A DNA stretch of 64,000 nt from Sternotherus odoratus (Eukaryota; Chordata; Testudines; Kinosternidae), in assembly GCA_032164245.1 (NCBI GenBank), contig JAVMKO010000003.1, positions 4,970,651 to 5,034,650 on the forward strand, in the 5' to 3' direction. Every line of letters starts with the position of its first letter. Positions within the stretch are counted from its first letter, which is position 1. This document shows positions 34,701 to 46,664 of the stretch, piece after piece. The position numbers were made by a program, and so were the translations under genes. The notes under the pieces were generated by a model that worked only from the letters and a program-made list of their open reading frames with translations, was not told the origin of the DNA and ran no database searches.

Positions 34701-35518
34701 ACTAGAAATAAGGCATCCATTTTTAACGGTGAGAGCAATTAACCCTTGGAACAATTTACCAAGGTTGTGGTGGATGGATTCTCCATCAATGGCAATTTTT
34801 AAAATCAAGATTGGGCATTTTTATAAGAGGTATGCTCTAGGAATTATTGTGAGGAAGTTCTTTGGCCTGTGCTGTACAGGGAGGGTTGGACTAGAAGATC
34901 CCAGTGGGTCTTGCCTTGGAATCTATGAAAAACACCACCTTACAAAAAACTAAGTTTGTTATGTCTATGCAGTTGCTTTTTGTTATGTCTATGCAGTTAC
35001 AACCAAAGGAGTAATCGCATCAAAACATGAAATCAGGGTTGTTTGACATGACCCATTTTCCATAAAACCTTATAAACCTGCTTTAAATATATTCCCATCC
35101 TTTAATTATTGATTGAATGCCATATCAGTTTGTTCATTTCAGGCTAACTGGCCTATAACATGTCGGGTCAGTCCTCTATACCTTTTCGAATATTGACAAA
35201 ACATTAGCATACTTCCAGCCTTCTGGAATTTCCTCAGTATTCCTAAATTTATTAAAAATTGTCAGTGGGCCAGGAACCTCCTAAGCCAGCTCTTTGAGGA
35301 CTTTTGGGTGCAGATGATCCAGGCCTGCTGATTTAAAAATACTTATGTTTGGTTCCTGCATTCAGCTGGCAGCAATCCAGCCTTTCCATCTCTCTAGGAT
35401 TCACACTTACCTCAGATCGGGCGCGCAGCATCACAGTAGTAATGATGAGAAACAGCAACAGAAAACACAGGAGTGGTAGGCAGGAGGCATCGTTGAGATT
35501 TAGGAGGAGTGAATTCAT
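25703..35518 (-). CDS. SPATA31-like protein, five-exon gene, copy B (807 aa predicted)
   Basis: Exons (minus) are 35518-35411, 30330-30270, 30043-29989, 29133-29029 and 27797-25703, total 2,424 nt, same splice sites and phases as copy A. Exon 2 is 12 bp longer (basic run [16 protein letters not shown]) and exon 4 is 3 bp longer. Exons 1, 2, 3 and 4 differ from copy A by 4, 5, 1 and 13 codons respectively, every one amino-acid replacing, while neighbouring introns are almost unchanged. Exon 4 reads [20 protein letters not shown] at its start, against [20 protein letters not shown] in A. In exon 5 the second CxxC motif is [12 protein letters not shown] (one Cys lost), and the product ends FP instead of FPY. 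Intron 1 is longer because of 30501-31971. Family assignment as for copy A. Confidence 0.65.
30501..31971. other. 1,471 bp present only in copy B (intron 1)
   Basis: Contains about 30650-30945, a diverged relative of the region just upstream of exon 1 (11285-11580 in A); about 31720-31815, a CR1 3' piece (ATTGAAAAGACTGGGACTAT); and about 31820-31950, a common reptile repeat (CTAGTCTGACCTACTGTATA). The CR1 at its right edge runs in consensus form (ATTCACCCAAGAGTT) across the point where A and C begin, so A and C probably carry a shared deletion. Confidence 0.75.
32294..33585. mobile_element. Solo LTR-like element in CR1 (copy B)
   Basis: TGTGAT...GTCACA, equivalent of 7846-9127 with the nested hAT miniature element at 33054-33158. 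The first inverted base pair has mutated (TGTGAT). Confidence 0.6.
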
Positions 35519-36708
35519 TTTCTCAGGCTCCTAAACTAAAAACTACGGACACTCTCAAGGCAGCAATAAGTATCCAATCTCCACCTGACAGCAGGTTGCT
35601 GCTCTGGCAGCAGGCAGGCGCTGATGTCATCTCTAGGTCAGAATGGGGCTGCCCTCTTGCAGTCTCCCTCTAGCCTGTGACCTGTCAATGCTGTACTAAG
35701 ATCAGGAGATAGGATGGGGCAACCGCCCAAGGGGGCTGAGCTGCTGAGCTCAAAGTAAGGCAAGAGAGAGGGTGTCAGATTTTCTAGGAAAACCCGGGGT
35801 CTTTTCAGAGCGTTATGACTCCCAAGCCGCTAGGCAAGGGATGGTTTTTCCCTACTTGTGGAAACTCATAAAACCCCTGTGACTGAGGCAGACTCTCCCA
35901 GCCTGAAATGAGAAGTCGCCCTGGAGTGATTATCTGACGCTATGAGTGCAGAGAAACTTTCACAGTATCGCCAGCCCAAGCATTCCAAAGCCATGATCTG
36001 GGCTGCACCAAAATGATGAGTTTGGCTTCCAAATCTTGGGTCTTCCCAAAAAATTAATCTGGGGAATTCTTCATTTGCCTTCTGGTATCTGAGCCACTAG
36101 GGTGCACTCAATTCACGTTCTCCATCTTCTCTTTGCAACCATGAGGGCTTAAAATTGGCTAACAAATACAAATAAAATAAAAAGCAGAGATTCTCAAATA
36201 AATCACTTGACTCCAGTAGTGGGAGCTTTAGGAAAAGCACCCTAAGTCATGAAATAATAAAGAGCCCTACCTCTTATCTAACATGTTCAATCAGTAGATC
36301 TCAAAGCACTTTACAAAGGAGGCCTGTAGCATTAGCCCCTTTTTAGAGATGGAAACTGAGGCACAGAGAAGTGACTTGCCCAAGGTCACCCAACAAGATA
36401 GTAGCAGAGCCATGACTAGCACTTAAGTCTTCTGAGTTCCATCTAGTGCTCTATCCACTAGGCCACAGCACATTTGAAGTAATGGGTCATTGTCAATACA
36501 TTTCTGTGGTGACTATTTAGAACTCTTTAAATTACTGAAGTTACACATTTTGACTTGTGACCTGTGCTGGTACAAGGGCATCATTATTAAAGAGTTTCCC
36601 ACAGCAGGTTGATCTGAGTTCTTGTTAGGACTGAGCACAAGTTAACTGGACCATGTCTCCGATGTCCCCATGGGAAAGTTTGAAAGTCACTGAAGGCCTT
36701 GCAGTGCG

Positions 36709-37966
36709 CTGACATACTGGGATTTTCAGAAAGCCTTTGACAGGGTCCCTCATCAAAGGCTCTTAAGCAAAGTAAGCTGTCATGGGATAAGAGGGAAGGT
36801 CCACTCATGGATCAGTAACTGGCTGAAACACAGGAAACAAAGGGTAGGAATAAAGAATACATTTTCACAGTGGAGAGAGGTAAATAGTGGTGTCCCCCAG
36901 AGATATGTACTGGCACCAATACTGTTCAACATATTCATAAATTATCTGGAAAAAGGGATAAACAGCGAGGTGGCAAAATTTGTAGATGATACAAAACTAC
37001 TCAAGATAGTTAAGTCCAAAGCAGACTGCAAGGAGTTATGAAGGGATCTCACAAAAGTGAGTGACTGGGCTACAAAATGGCCGATGAAATTCAGTGCTGA
37101 TAAATGCAAAGGGATGCACATTGGAAAACATAATCCCAATTCTACAGATAAAATGATGGGGGCTAAATTAGCTGTTACCACTCAAGAAAGATCTTGGAGG
37201 CATTGTGGATAGTTCTCTGCTCAATGTGCAGTGGCAGTCAAAAAAGGAAACAGAAAGTTGGGCATCAATTTGAAAAAAATAGATAAGACAGAAAATATCA
37301 TATTGCCTCTATATAAATCCCTGGTACACCCAGATCTTGAATACTGCACACAGATGTGGTTGCCCTATCTCAAAAAAGATACATTGGAATTGGAAAAGGT
37401 ACAGAAAAGGACAACAAAAATGATTAGGGGTATGAAACAGCTTCCATCTGAGAAGAGATTAATAAGACTGGGACTTTTCAGCTTAGAGAAGACAACAACC
37501 GGGGATATAATAGAGGTCTATAAAATCATAATTGGTATGGAAAAAGTAAATAAGGAAGTTATTTACTCCTTCTCAGAACACAAGAACTAGGGGTCACCCA
37601 ATGAAATGAATAGGCAGCAGGTTTAAAACAAACCAAAGGAAATATTTCTTCACATAATGCCCAGTTAACCCATGGAACTCTTTGGCAGAGGATGTTGTGA
37701 AGCCAACTCTATAACAGGGTTCCAAAAAAAAAATGAGATAAATTCATGGAAGATAGGTCCATCAATGTCTGTTATCCAGGATGGGCAGGCAGGGTGTCCT
37801 TGGCCTCTGTTTGCCAGAAGCTGGGAATGGGTGACAGGGGATGGATCACTTGATGATCACCTGTTCTGTTCATTCCCTCTGGGGCACCTGGCATTGGCCA
37901 CTGTCGGAAGACGGGACACTGGGCTGGATGGACCTTTGGTCTGACCCAGTCTGGCCATTCTTACGT
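36709..37966 (+). mobile_element. CR1 LINE 3' portion (copy B)
   Basis: Equivalent of 12252-13508. The downstream C-terminal RT frame (37231-37590) is uninterrupted here, but the upstream RT is broken. Confidence 0.85.
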
Positions 37967-40900
37967 TTCAGCTGTTCAATCTCCTTGATACCTGTGATGT
38001 CATAATCCTGCTCAGTTCTCCAGTCTTCCATGGAGTCTAGACGGAAAGACAGGGGAGATGTCACATGGTGAGTTGGGCCTGGAAAAGCAACCTGTGTTCG
38101 GGCAAAGAGGGGCTCCCGGGAGAGCGGAGTCAGTGCTCTGTTAAAGAGCCGGAGACCAGGGCCTAGCCTGAGTCTAGACGGCCAAACCATTGATTACACC
38201 AGTACCCATAATAGTTCCAATTTATTGCAGGGATAGTGAGCAGGTTCCGTCTGTTCTGACAGTGGAACTCCCACCTGGGGATAACAACACAAATATGCAA
38301 ACTCGGACAGTGGGGATGCTGGTACCCTGACTTGCTCCAATTTGGAGGAAAGACACCACAGTGTAGTAAAGCTGCTCAGACTAAAACAAACAAACAAAAA
38401 ATCCTTCCATTTATAAGATGACAATTTGTGGGTTAACCAAGACTCCTCATACATCTAAACATGCTCTTATCATTACAGCAATACAGCACATACCAGTCAA
38501 AGAAAAACAAAAGTATCCAACATTCAGATTTCTTCAGTACTGACAGTACTCCTTGTTCTGTCATCTAGTACCACTGAGAACAGTCTAGATCCATCCTCTT
38601 TAGAGTGCCCTTTCAGGTAGTTGAAAGCAGTTATCAAATCTCCCCTCAGTCTTCTCTTTATGTTAGTTTCTGTACATTATGGTAGCACGTAATGCCTGTG
38701 GTCAGGGAAGAGGAAGCCACTGTATGAAAATGAGTCACAAGAAGATGGTCCCTTCTCCAAGGAGCTCACAATCTGGGTGGGACACCAGGCAGGGCAGGTG
38801 CACGGAAGAGACCCACAGAGGACAAGGTGATGGTGGAAGGGGTGCATCTTGCAGAGCAGGCAATGGTTGCAGCCTGGAACTACCTTACATGTGCAACGGG
38901 GGGAAGTTTGCACTCCAGGTGCTTTTGCTGGACCTGGTTTAGGGACAGCTAAACACTGCATCTGCCAGGGGTGTCGGGCACTAGCATGAAAACCTCCTTC
39001 TGAAATGGGGAACTTCAAGAGGATATTCTTGGAGGCACCAAGGATCTGGGAGGAGCAGACCCCTGGTAGTAACAAAAGCAGGGGGTTTGGACTGAAGACA
39101 CATGCCTGAAACATCAAGGAGTGCCCTCTCCTGGGATGTGGGAGATTCCATTCAACGCCTTCCTGCAAAGCAGGGACTTGAACCTGTGTCTATCACATCC
39201 CAGGTGAGTGTTCTGGGCTCTCTCGCTCTCCCTCATTGTTTGTGAAAAATTTCAGAAGGTCTCAATTTTGTCCTAGTGTGGAACTGAACATTTATTTGAA
39301 ATCTCGACTACGTTGGCAGGATGGGAAAACTGTTTCCACCTCGCTCTGCTGCTCACGGCATGCTGGGGCACTGGGGTCAGTGCTGATAGAGGGGCAAGCG
39401 CCTCCTGAAACAACAAAACCACAGCCTATCTCCTGAGAACTTACCCAGGCATCTCTTGGTGAAGCCCAGCTCGGTCCTGTGCTAGAGCCTCACCTCTGCA
39501 GCACGGAGCACACTTTTTCTCTGCACTGTAGTTCCAGAGGGTGAGAGTCCATTCAATGGCTTGTTGGTTACTTGACTTCCACCAGCTGGAGCTTTGGTTT
39601 CATTCACCTCTTGCATCCGACGAAGTGGGTATTAGCCCACGAAAGCTTATGCTTCAATACTTTTAGTTAGTCTTTAAGGTGCCACAGGACTCTTTGTTAC
39701 CTCTGCTATTCCAGACTAACACGGCTACCTCTCTGATTCTCCCTGGGAATGGGTCAAAGGAGGTGTGAGCTGTTTGCTTTATTTATTTATTTAGTGAAGC
39801 GCTCCAGCTGTCAGACCCAGTTGACTGGAGCCCGTGCAGAAGGGTTGTGAGCACCCAGGAGGTGGGGGGAGAGGGGATAAAGGGGACAGCTGGAGCCCCA
39901 ACACCAGGGGTGCTGACAGCCTGAGCCCACCTCCCAAGCTCAGGCTTTTCTTGTCCACCTCTCAATCCTTCACCAGGAGGAAGCCCAGGTTTGACCTCTC
40001 CTTCCCACCAGTCCCTCACCAGGAGGCACTAAGTCTGCTGTGAAAAGTGACCCTTACTTCTGCGCTGATACTGGCACAGCGCTGCCTTCAGAGCTGGGTG
40101 CCTGGCCAGCAGCTGCTGCTCTTCACTCTGTCTTAAGAACTGGGTGATGATGTCACAGAAAGCAGGTGGGGGTTGATAAAATAAGTTTGAGGACCACTGC
40201 CATAGCATATCGAAACAGAAAGAATTTTAAAAGCCACAATCAGGGGTCCTGCCTGAACCTGCAAAGGGCATTTGCACAGGAGGACATATATGACAACACA
40301 ACATCCATTGTCTTCTGCAAGACACTTCCAGCCGAGATCCCTTTTTACTGTTGCTGTTTGGTTTTTGCTGCCTTTTTCTCAGGTTGGACAGTGAACATGG
40401 AGAGGAGCTCTCCCCAGCTCTTTCAGTTCTTTCGCAACCAGCTTCAAGGGCTAATCCTGGACTGGACGGGCACACAATCCATGGAGATATATGGCCCCTA
40501 GTTTCTAAGAGGTTATTATCAAAAAGGAAAGAGTTGTTTTTTCATCAAACACTTGAGGCGGGGGGAAGCCCTTGCCAGTGTCCTTTATACAAATCAAGCT
40601 GGAACCAGTGTCCTGGTTTAAACATGACATTATGAGAGCTCAGAAACGTTTTGGCAGCATCCCACTCTGCCATGTGAAGGAAGACACCAGACCTTGAATT
40701 CGTTCCGGGAATACCAGTCAAGGGGTCTGATGCTGCAGATCCTTATTAATGCAAAACTCTCATTGACCGCAAGATGAGGCCCCTGTCTTAGGTCTTGGCA
40801 TATCACAGAGCTGGCAGCACTAATGGAAAGGGCGTCACCTCCACCATTCTCAAAGCAACTTCTGCCAGTAGATTGACAGAGCAGCAGCGCTGATGGCAGC

Positions 40901-43015
40901 TTGGGAGGAAAAAGTGCCAAGACAGCAATTAACAAGAGGCGTGTGTGAGGGAAGCATACCAGGCACGGAACGAACACAGGGCCACTCACTTGGTTAAAAT
41001 GCCTGTGGGAGAAGCGGAATTTTCTTTTTTTTTTATAGTCATGATGATTTATAATAATTTATCAGGCTGTGACGTTATGGACATGAACTGGGACCGTATA
41101 GATCATTGTTGCAACCAAGGTCATACAGTGGCACCAAATCTTGTACAAAGGAGGTTAAGGGAGGTATCAATGACAAGGTTATGATTTGCTAGTTATGATT
41201 ATGCTATCTGTATGCATGTATCATTTCTGTATTTAAAGTTATAAGTATTGGCTCTATACTGTCCGTATTTCAATCTTGTGCTATGCTTCTGGGTGACACT
41301 CGAGACAATGTGGAGTCAGCACTGCCCACCTTGCTTGATGGTCCATTAAGGACCATCAGCTATAGAATTGACCCATTGAGAGAAGGCAGATACACCTTGT
41401 GACTCAGCAAGGCTTGCAGGTAGGGTGACCAAATGTCCCGATTTTATAGGGACAGTCCCGATTTTGGGGTCTTTTTCTTATATAGGCTCCTATTACCCTC
41501 CGTCCCCGTCCTGATTTTTCACACTTCCTGTCTGGTCACCCTACTTGCAGAGGCATGCCTATGAACTAGTTACTAGGGAAACCAGATGTCCCATTTTTAC
41601 AGGGACAGTCCCGATTTTTTCTTATATGGGCTCCTATTACCCCCCACCCCCTGTCCCACTTTTCCACACTTGCTGTCTGATCACCCTACTATGAACAGAA
41701 CACTAAGGTTTTTCCATGCCATGGTTAGAACAAAGAAAGCACAAGCCACATGGCAAAAGGACTATGAAAGGCAGCTGCATCATCTCCATTTTGTCTTCAA
41801 TCCTGCTTCTTCTGAAGAAACCTTGCTACAAACTGAAGCTCTGAACAAAGGACCGAATGACCCATCCCTGCAGTTTATTCCATCACTGCTACAAGCCAGA
41901 ACCAAGAACTTTGCCATCACTGTATGTGTCATTGATTCCATTTAACCAATTTTAACTCTCATCGATAGTTCTTTCTTTTATGGATAAATGTTTAGATTTT
42001 AGATTCTAAAGGATTAGCATCAGCATGGTTTGTGGGTAAGATATGATTTGTATATTGACCTGGGTCTGGGGCTTGGTTCTCTGGGATCAGGAGAACTTTT
42101 TTTCTTTTACTGGGGTACTGGTTTTCATAACCATTCATCCCCATAATGAATGGCACTGGTGGTGATACTGGGAAACGAGTGTCTAAGGGAATTGCTTGTA
42201 TGACTTATGGATAGCCAGTAGGGTGAGACCGAAGTCCTCTCTGTTTGGCTGGTTTGATGTGCCTTAGAGGTGGACCGGCCTTGGACTGCGACTGCCCTGC
42301 TCTAAGCAATTTGTCTTGAATTGATACTTTCAGTTGTGTCCCGCCAAAGGAGGCATGGTTACACAAGCGTTCAGCATGTGACTGATACATTCACAAAGAG
42401 AGAACGATTCCTGTCAAAGGATTGGCTTTTAAGACATGGCAGAGGAGAACTCTGAAACTGTTTGGCGAAACGTAAAGAGTCCAGTCCTCCGCCTCACCCA
42501 ATCCCATTTAACAAGATGTGTGTGTGTCAGTGAGTGGACGTACCTGTAAAATCCAGGAGACTGGGTACATAAGGGATCTGGAATGACAGTGCTGGTTAGC
42601 TGAGCAAACATTTGCCCTTTCACTCCCAGAAACACAACCGCAGTATACATTGGGAAAGGTGGTGTGATAGGGTGTATAGGCCTCATGCTGACAGTGAAGA
42701 TGTCAGAGGGGTTCTGGGGGCAGGACTAGCCCCACCACTCTCACCTTGTCAATCAGGTATGATTGGGAGGAGGTCTTTAAAAGAGAAGAAACTGCAGTGA
42801 GTTATTGGGGGAGTATTTGTGGCTGCCATGGCCTAAGTTGGAGACTGCTGGACTGACTCCTAGAGCCACAGAAGGACCTTCCACCCAGGAGATTTTCATC
42901 CAGACCCTATGGAGAGTGCAGTGAAGGCCTAGGGTAAGTTGGAGACATTTAAGATTGAAGAAATCCACCAAAGGGCAGGGCTAGTTGTAGGGAGCTGGGC
43001 TCCTGTGCTGGAGAC

Positions 43016-43640
43016 TGTGGCAGGGTGTCCGGCCCTGAAGGGGTTAAAAGCCCTGAAGAGGGCTATGGCTGATTGGGAGAGGCAGACACAGCTGGGGCCA
43101 GGCCCAATTAGGAAGCAGCTGGCCCTGATAGAAGGACTGGGGCTGAGAGTATGAAGGGTTTCTCTCTATCTTCTGATAGGGAAGGGTCTGGCTGCCTGAG
43201 GAAAAGGGGACTGAGGGTGGAGCAGTTCTGGGGAAGGGGCAGGTTGAACTGGGGAGCTCAGGCCTGGTGACCTCCCAGGCTGCAGCCTGTTACTAAGACC
43301 TAATAGGCTGTGGGGAAAGGCAGCAGATCCAACCCCCCTGGCCTGGCTCTTACACTGAAGTCTGCCCCAGGGAGCAGGGGCTTGATGATGACTGGCAGTA
43401 GCCCTAGATTGAGGCACGGTGGGGATTAGAGGGTTGGCGGTTCCCCGGGGGAAAGGGGGAGGGAGACCCACAGAGTGTGAAGGGATATTGCCAGAGGGCA
43501 GCACCCCAGTAAAGGGGCACTGAGGTCCGGGAAGGACATGGGCCAGTGGACCGCAAGACACCAGCAGAGGGCACTCCGGAGCCGGTAAAAAGAACTAATT
43601 CCTGGCCAACTAGCAGGAGGTGACTCCTTGTGCCGCTACA
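43016..43640. mobile_element. Solo LTR with GAGAC target duplication (copy B)
   Basis: Equivalent of 18552-19176. Both flanking GAGAC pentamers are preserved. Confidence 0.75.
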
Positions 43641-43834
43641 GAGACATCCCATGTAACGTCTGGGAATGGTCAGGTTCTCTCACCATTTGGGAGAGAAACC
43701 TGAGGGGACTACCTCACGGGTGGATTATCACCTTAAATGGCTGCTTCTTGGAGCAGCTTGTCCTGGAACCCACAAGAGGAGAGGCAATTCTTGATTGAAT
43801 TCTAAGTGGAGCACAGGATCTGGTCTAAAAGGTG

Positions 43835-44444
43835 AATATAGCTGGACCGCTTGGTAATAGTGACCATAATATAATTAAATTTAACATCCCTGTGGGGAAA
43901 ACACAAGCAGTAGCTCATGTGGGTTGGATGCAAGCTCAGAGTGAGCACAAGCAGTAGCTCACACTGAAGCATTTAATTTCAGAAAGGGGGACTACACAAA
44001 AATGAGGAATTTAGTAAAAAAGAAATTAAAAGTACCAAAAGTGAAATCCCTGCAAGCTGCATGGAAATTTTTTAAAAACACCATAATAGAAGCTCAACTT
44101 AAATGTATACCCCAATTTTAAAAAAACATAGTAAGAGAACCAAACCGGGTGAATTTGATTTAAACCACTAGTCAGGAAGACTCAATTTAATCATGGTTTT
44201 CTACATAAAAGTGCATTCTTGTTGGTTGTTATAACTTTAATACATATTCTTCACAACTCAGAGATAGATGTAGGTTTCATTTTTAGAAGGTACACACTAT
44301 GCATTTTTAAACAGTGATTTATTTTGAAAACTTTTCCGATTAGTTTTACAGCTATATCAGAAAATGAATGGTTGATTGGTTATTTCATTTATGACCTATC
44401 TCCAATTCAACAGGTTAATCCTTAATATTTGGAGGATTTTCTTG
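43835..44444. other. 610 bp present in copy B, absent from copy A
   Basis: The left half (to about 44150) is CR1 continuing from 43646. The right half (about 44155-44444) is an AT-rich dispersed repeat (TTGATTTAAACCACTAGTCA). Copy A joins 19369 directly to the right side, cutting CR1, so deletion in A is more likely than insertion in B. Confidence 0.75.
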
Positions 44445-45151
44445 CCATGCTGTTGTAGGAGGAGAACACTATCAGACAGACATTTAAATAGTTTTATTTA
44501 ACTAAAACAACAACGTTAAATATTCTGGATTTTTTTTCTTCAACAGCAAACGTAATATTTTAACAGAACAAGCATATGTCCCTCCCTTCTCACATTTATC
44601 TCCAGACTTCTTCTTCTTGTCCAGATCTACTTTGCCCCCAACAATCGTCTATTCACTGAACTATTTTTAGCTTTGCACTTTTAGAGAGAGGGAAGGGATT
44701 GACTCTGTACACAATTTTTCAGAAGGACAATAGAGTTGAAGTCTGTTATTTCTGACCTCTATCTGTTTATTTATTTTAAAATATGTTTGCTGTTAACAAG
44801 CATATTATCTATCTGGAGACACAAATCCACAGTTTGAGAATTGCAAAACTAAGCATCTCTGATGGCATCTTGAGCACTGCGTCCCATTGGGTAGACAGAA
44901 AGATTAACCTAAATCTATACAGAAGCCTGTGGAACCCCATAAGATTGCGTCCCTAACCATGAACTATTGGAACTCATTTACAAAAGATTTCTTAAACATT
45001 ACATGAATATATTGTCTCATACTATAGAATTATAATTTATAATTCCCAGTTCCATGATGAGATATCTTTGAGCTATAATGCAATTTAATTAAAACTACCT
45101 TTAAATAAGTTTTTCCCTCATGAAGCATTTTGTCAAAAAATCTAATTTAAA

Positions 45152-45814
45152 TTGGTCCCTCATCAAAGGCTCTTAAGCCAAGTAAGTTGTCAAGGCATAA
45201 GATCAAAGGTCCTCTCATGAATCGGTAACTGGTTAAAAGGTAGGAAACCAAGGTTAGGAATAAATGGTCAGTTTTCAGAATGGAGAGAGGTAAATAGTGG
45301 TGTCCCCCAAGGGTCTGTCCTGGGCCCAGTCCTATTCAACCTATTCATAAATGATCTGGAAATAGGGGTAAACGGAGAAGTGGCAAAATTTGCAGATGAT
45401 ATAAAACTATGAAAGATGGTTAAGTCCCAAGAGGTACAAAAGGATCTCTCGGAACTGAGTGACTGGGCAACAAAATGGCAGATGAAATTCAATGTTGATA
45501 AAAGCAAAGCAATGCACATTGGAAAACAATCCCAACTATATATATAAAATGATTCAGCCTTAATTAGCTGTTACCACTCAAGAAAGAGGTCTTGAAGTCA
45601 TTGTGGATAGTTCTTTGAAAACATCCACTCAGTGTGCAGCTGCAGGCAAAAAAGTAAACAAAATGTTGGGAACTATTAAGAAAGGGATAGATAATAAGAT
45701 GGAAAATATCACATTGCCTCTATATAAATCCATGGTATGCCCACATCTTGAATACTGTGTGCAGATGTGGTTGCCGTTTCTCAAAAAAGATATATTGGAA
45801 TTGGGCTGTAGAGT
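45152..45814 (+). mobile_element. CR1 LINE RT fragment (copy B)
   Basis: Equivalent of 20078-20740 with the same inactivating changes. Confidence 0.85.
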
Positions 45815-46586
45815 GAAAGAACTCTGAGATCCGGAAGAGTGCTTTGATTGTGAGTTTTCTATTACCGTGTTTGAACAAATAAACGTGTCCTGGAAAAAAG
45901 GCCTGAAAGACTCGGTGCGATAGTGAAACCTTCATGGGCTGGGGAGACAGGCCATCTGCCTACAACACATCAGTGAGATTCCAGGTGCGCTGTTCTTTCT
46001 GTGTCCTGTCCTGTTCTAGAATAATGCCAGACTTAATCTAAAGAGGGGGGTGTCCAGTTCTTCACTTATGTAACTAGGTAGAATAAATGACAATGGGTAG
46101 ACTCACAAACAGGTTTACAAGCAGGAAAACCAGTGAAGTAAGGGGCTTATCTGTAATTATGTATGTATGTAAAATCACAATTTTAATTGCATTGTTAAAC
46201 AATGGAATACCAATTGAAATTTATTCAGCATTTTGGATGTTTTTCTACATTTTCATATGTATTGTATTCGATGTTGCAATTGAAAGTTAAGTGTATATTA
46301 TTGTTTATTACATATATTTGCACTGTAAAAATGATAAAAGAACTAATGTTTATCAATTAACCTCATACGAGTACTGTAGTGCAGCTTACAAATGTAGATT
46401 TTTTTTGTTGCATAACTTCACTCAAAAACAAAACAATGTAAAACTACAGAGCCTACAAGTCCACTCAGTCCTACTTCTTCCAAAAATATTTAAATGGTAT
46501 TCTATTGTTCTTTAACAGTACGATTAATCAGAATTAAGTTTTTAATTGTTTGACTGCTTTTATATATACACACACACAATAGTGTG

Positions 46587-46663
<77 letters not shown>

Positions 46664-46664
46664 A
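46587..46664 (+). repeat. (TCTA)n microsatellite, about 19.5 units (copy B)
   Basis: Pure TCTA array of 78 bp, against 21 bp at the equivalent place in copy A (21638-21658). Confidence 0.95.
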
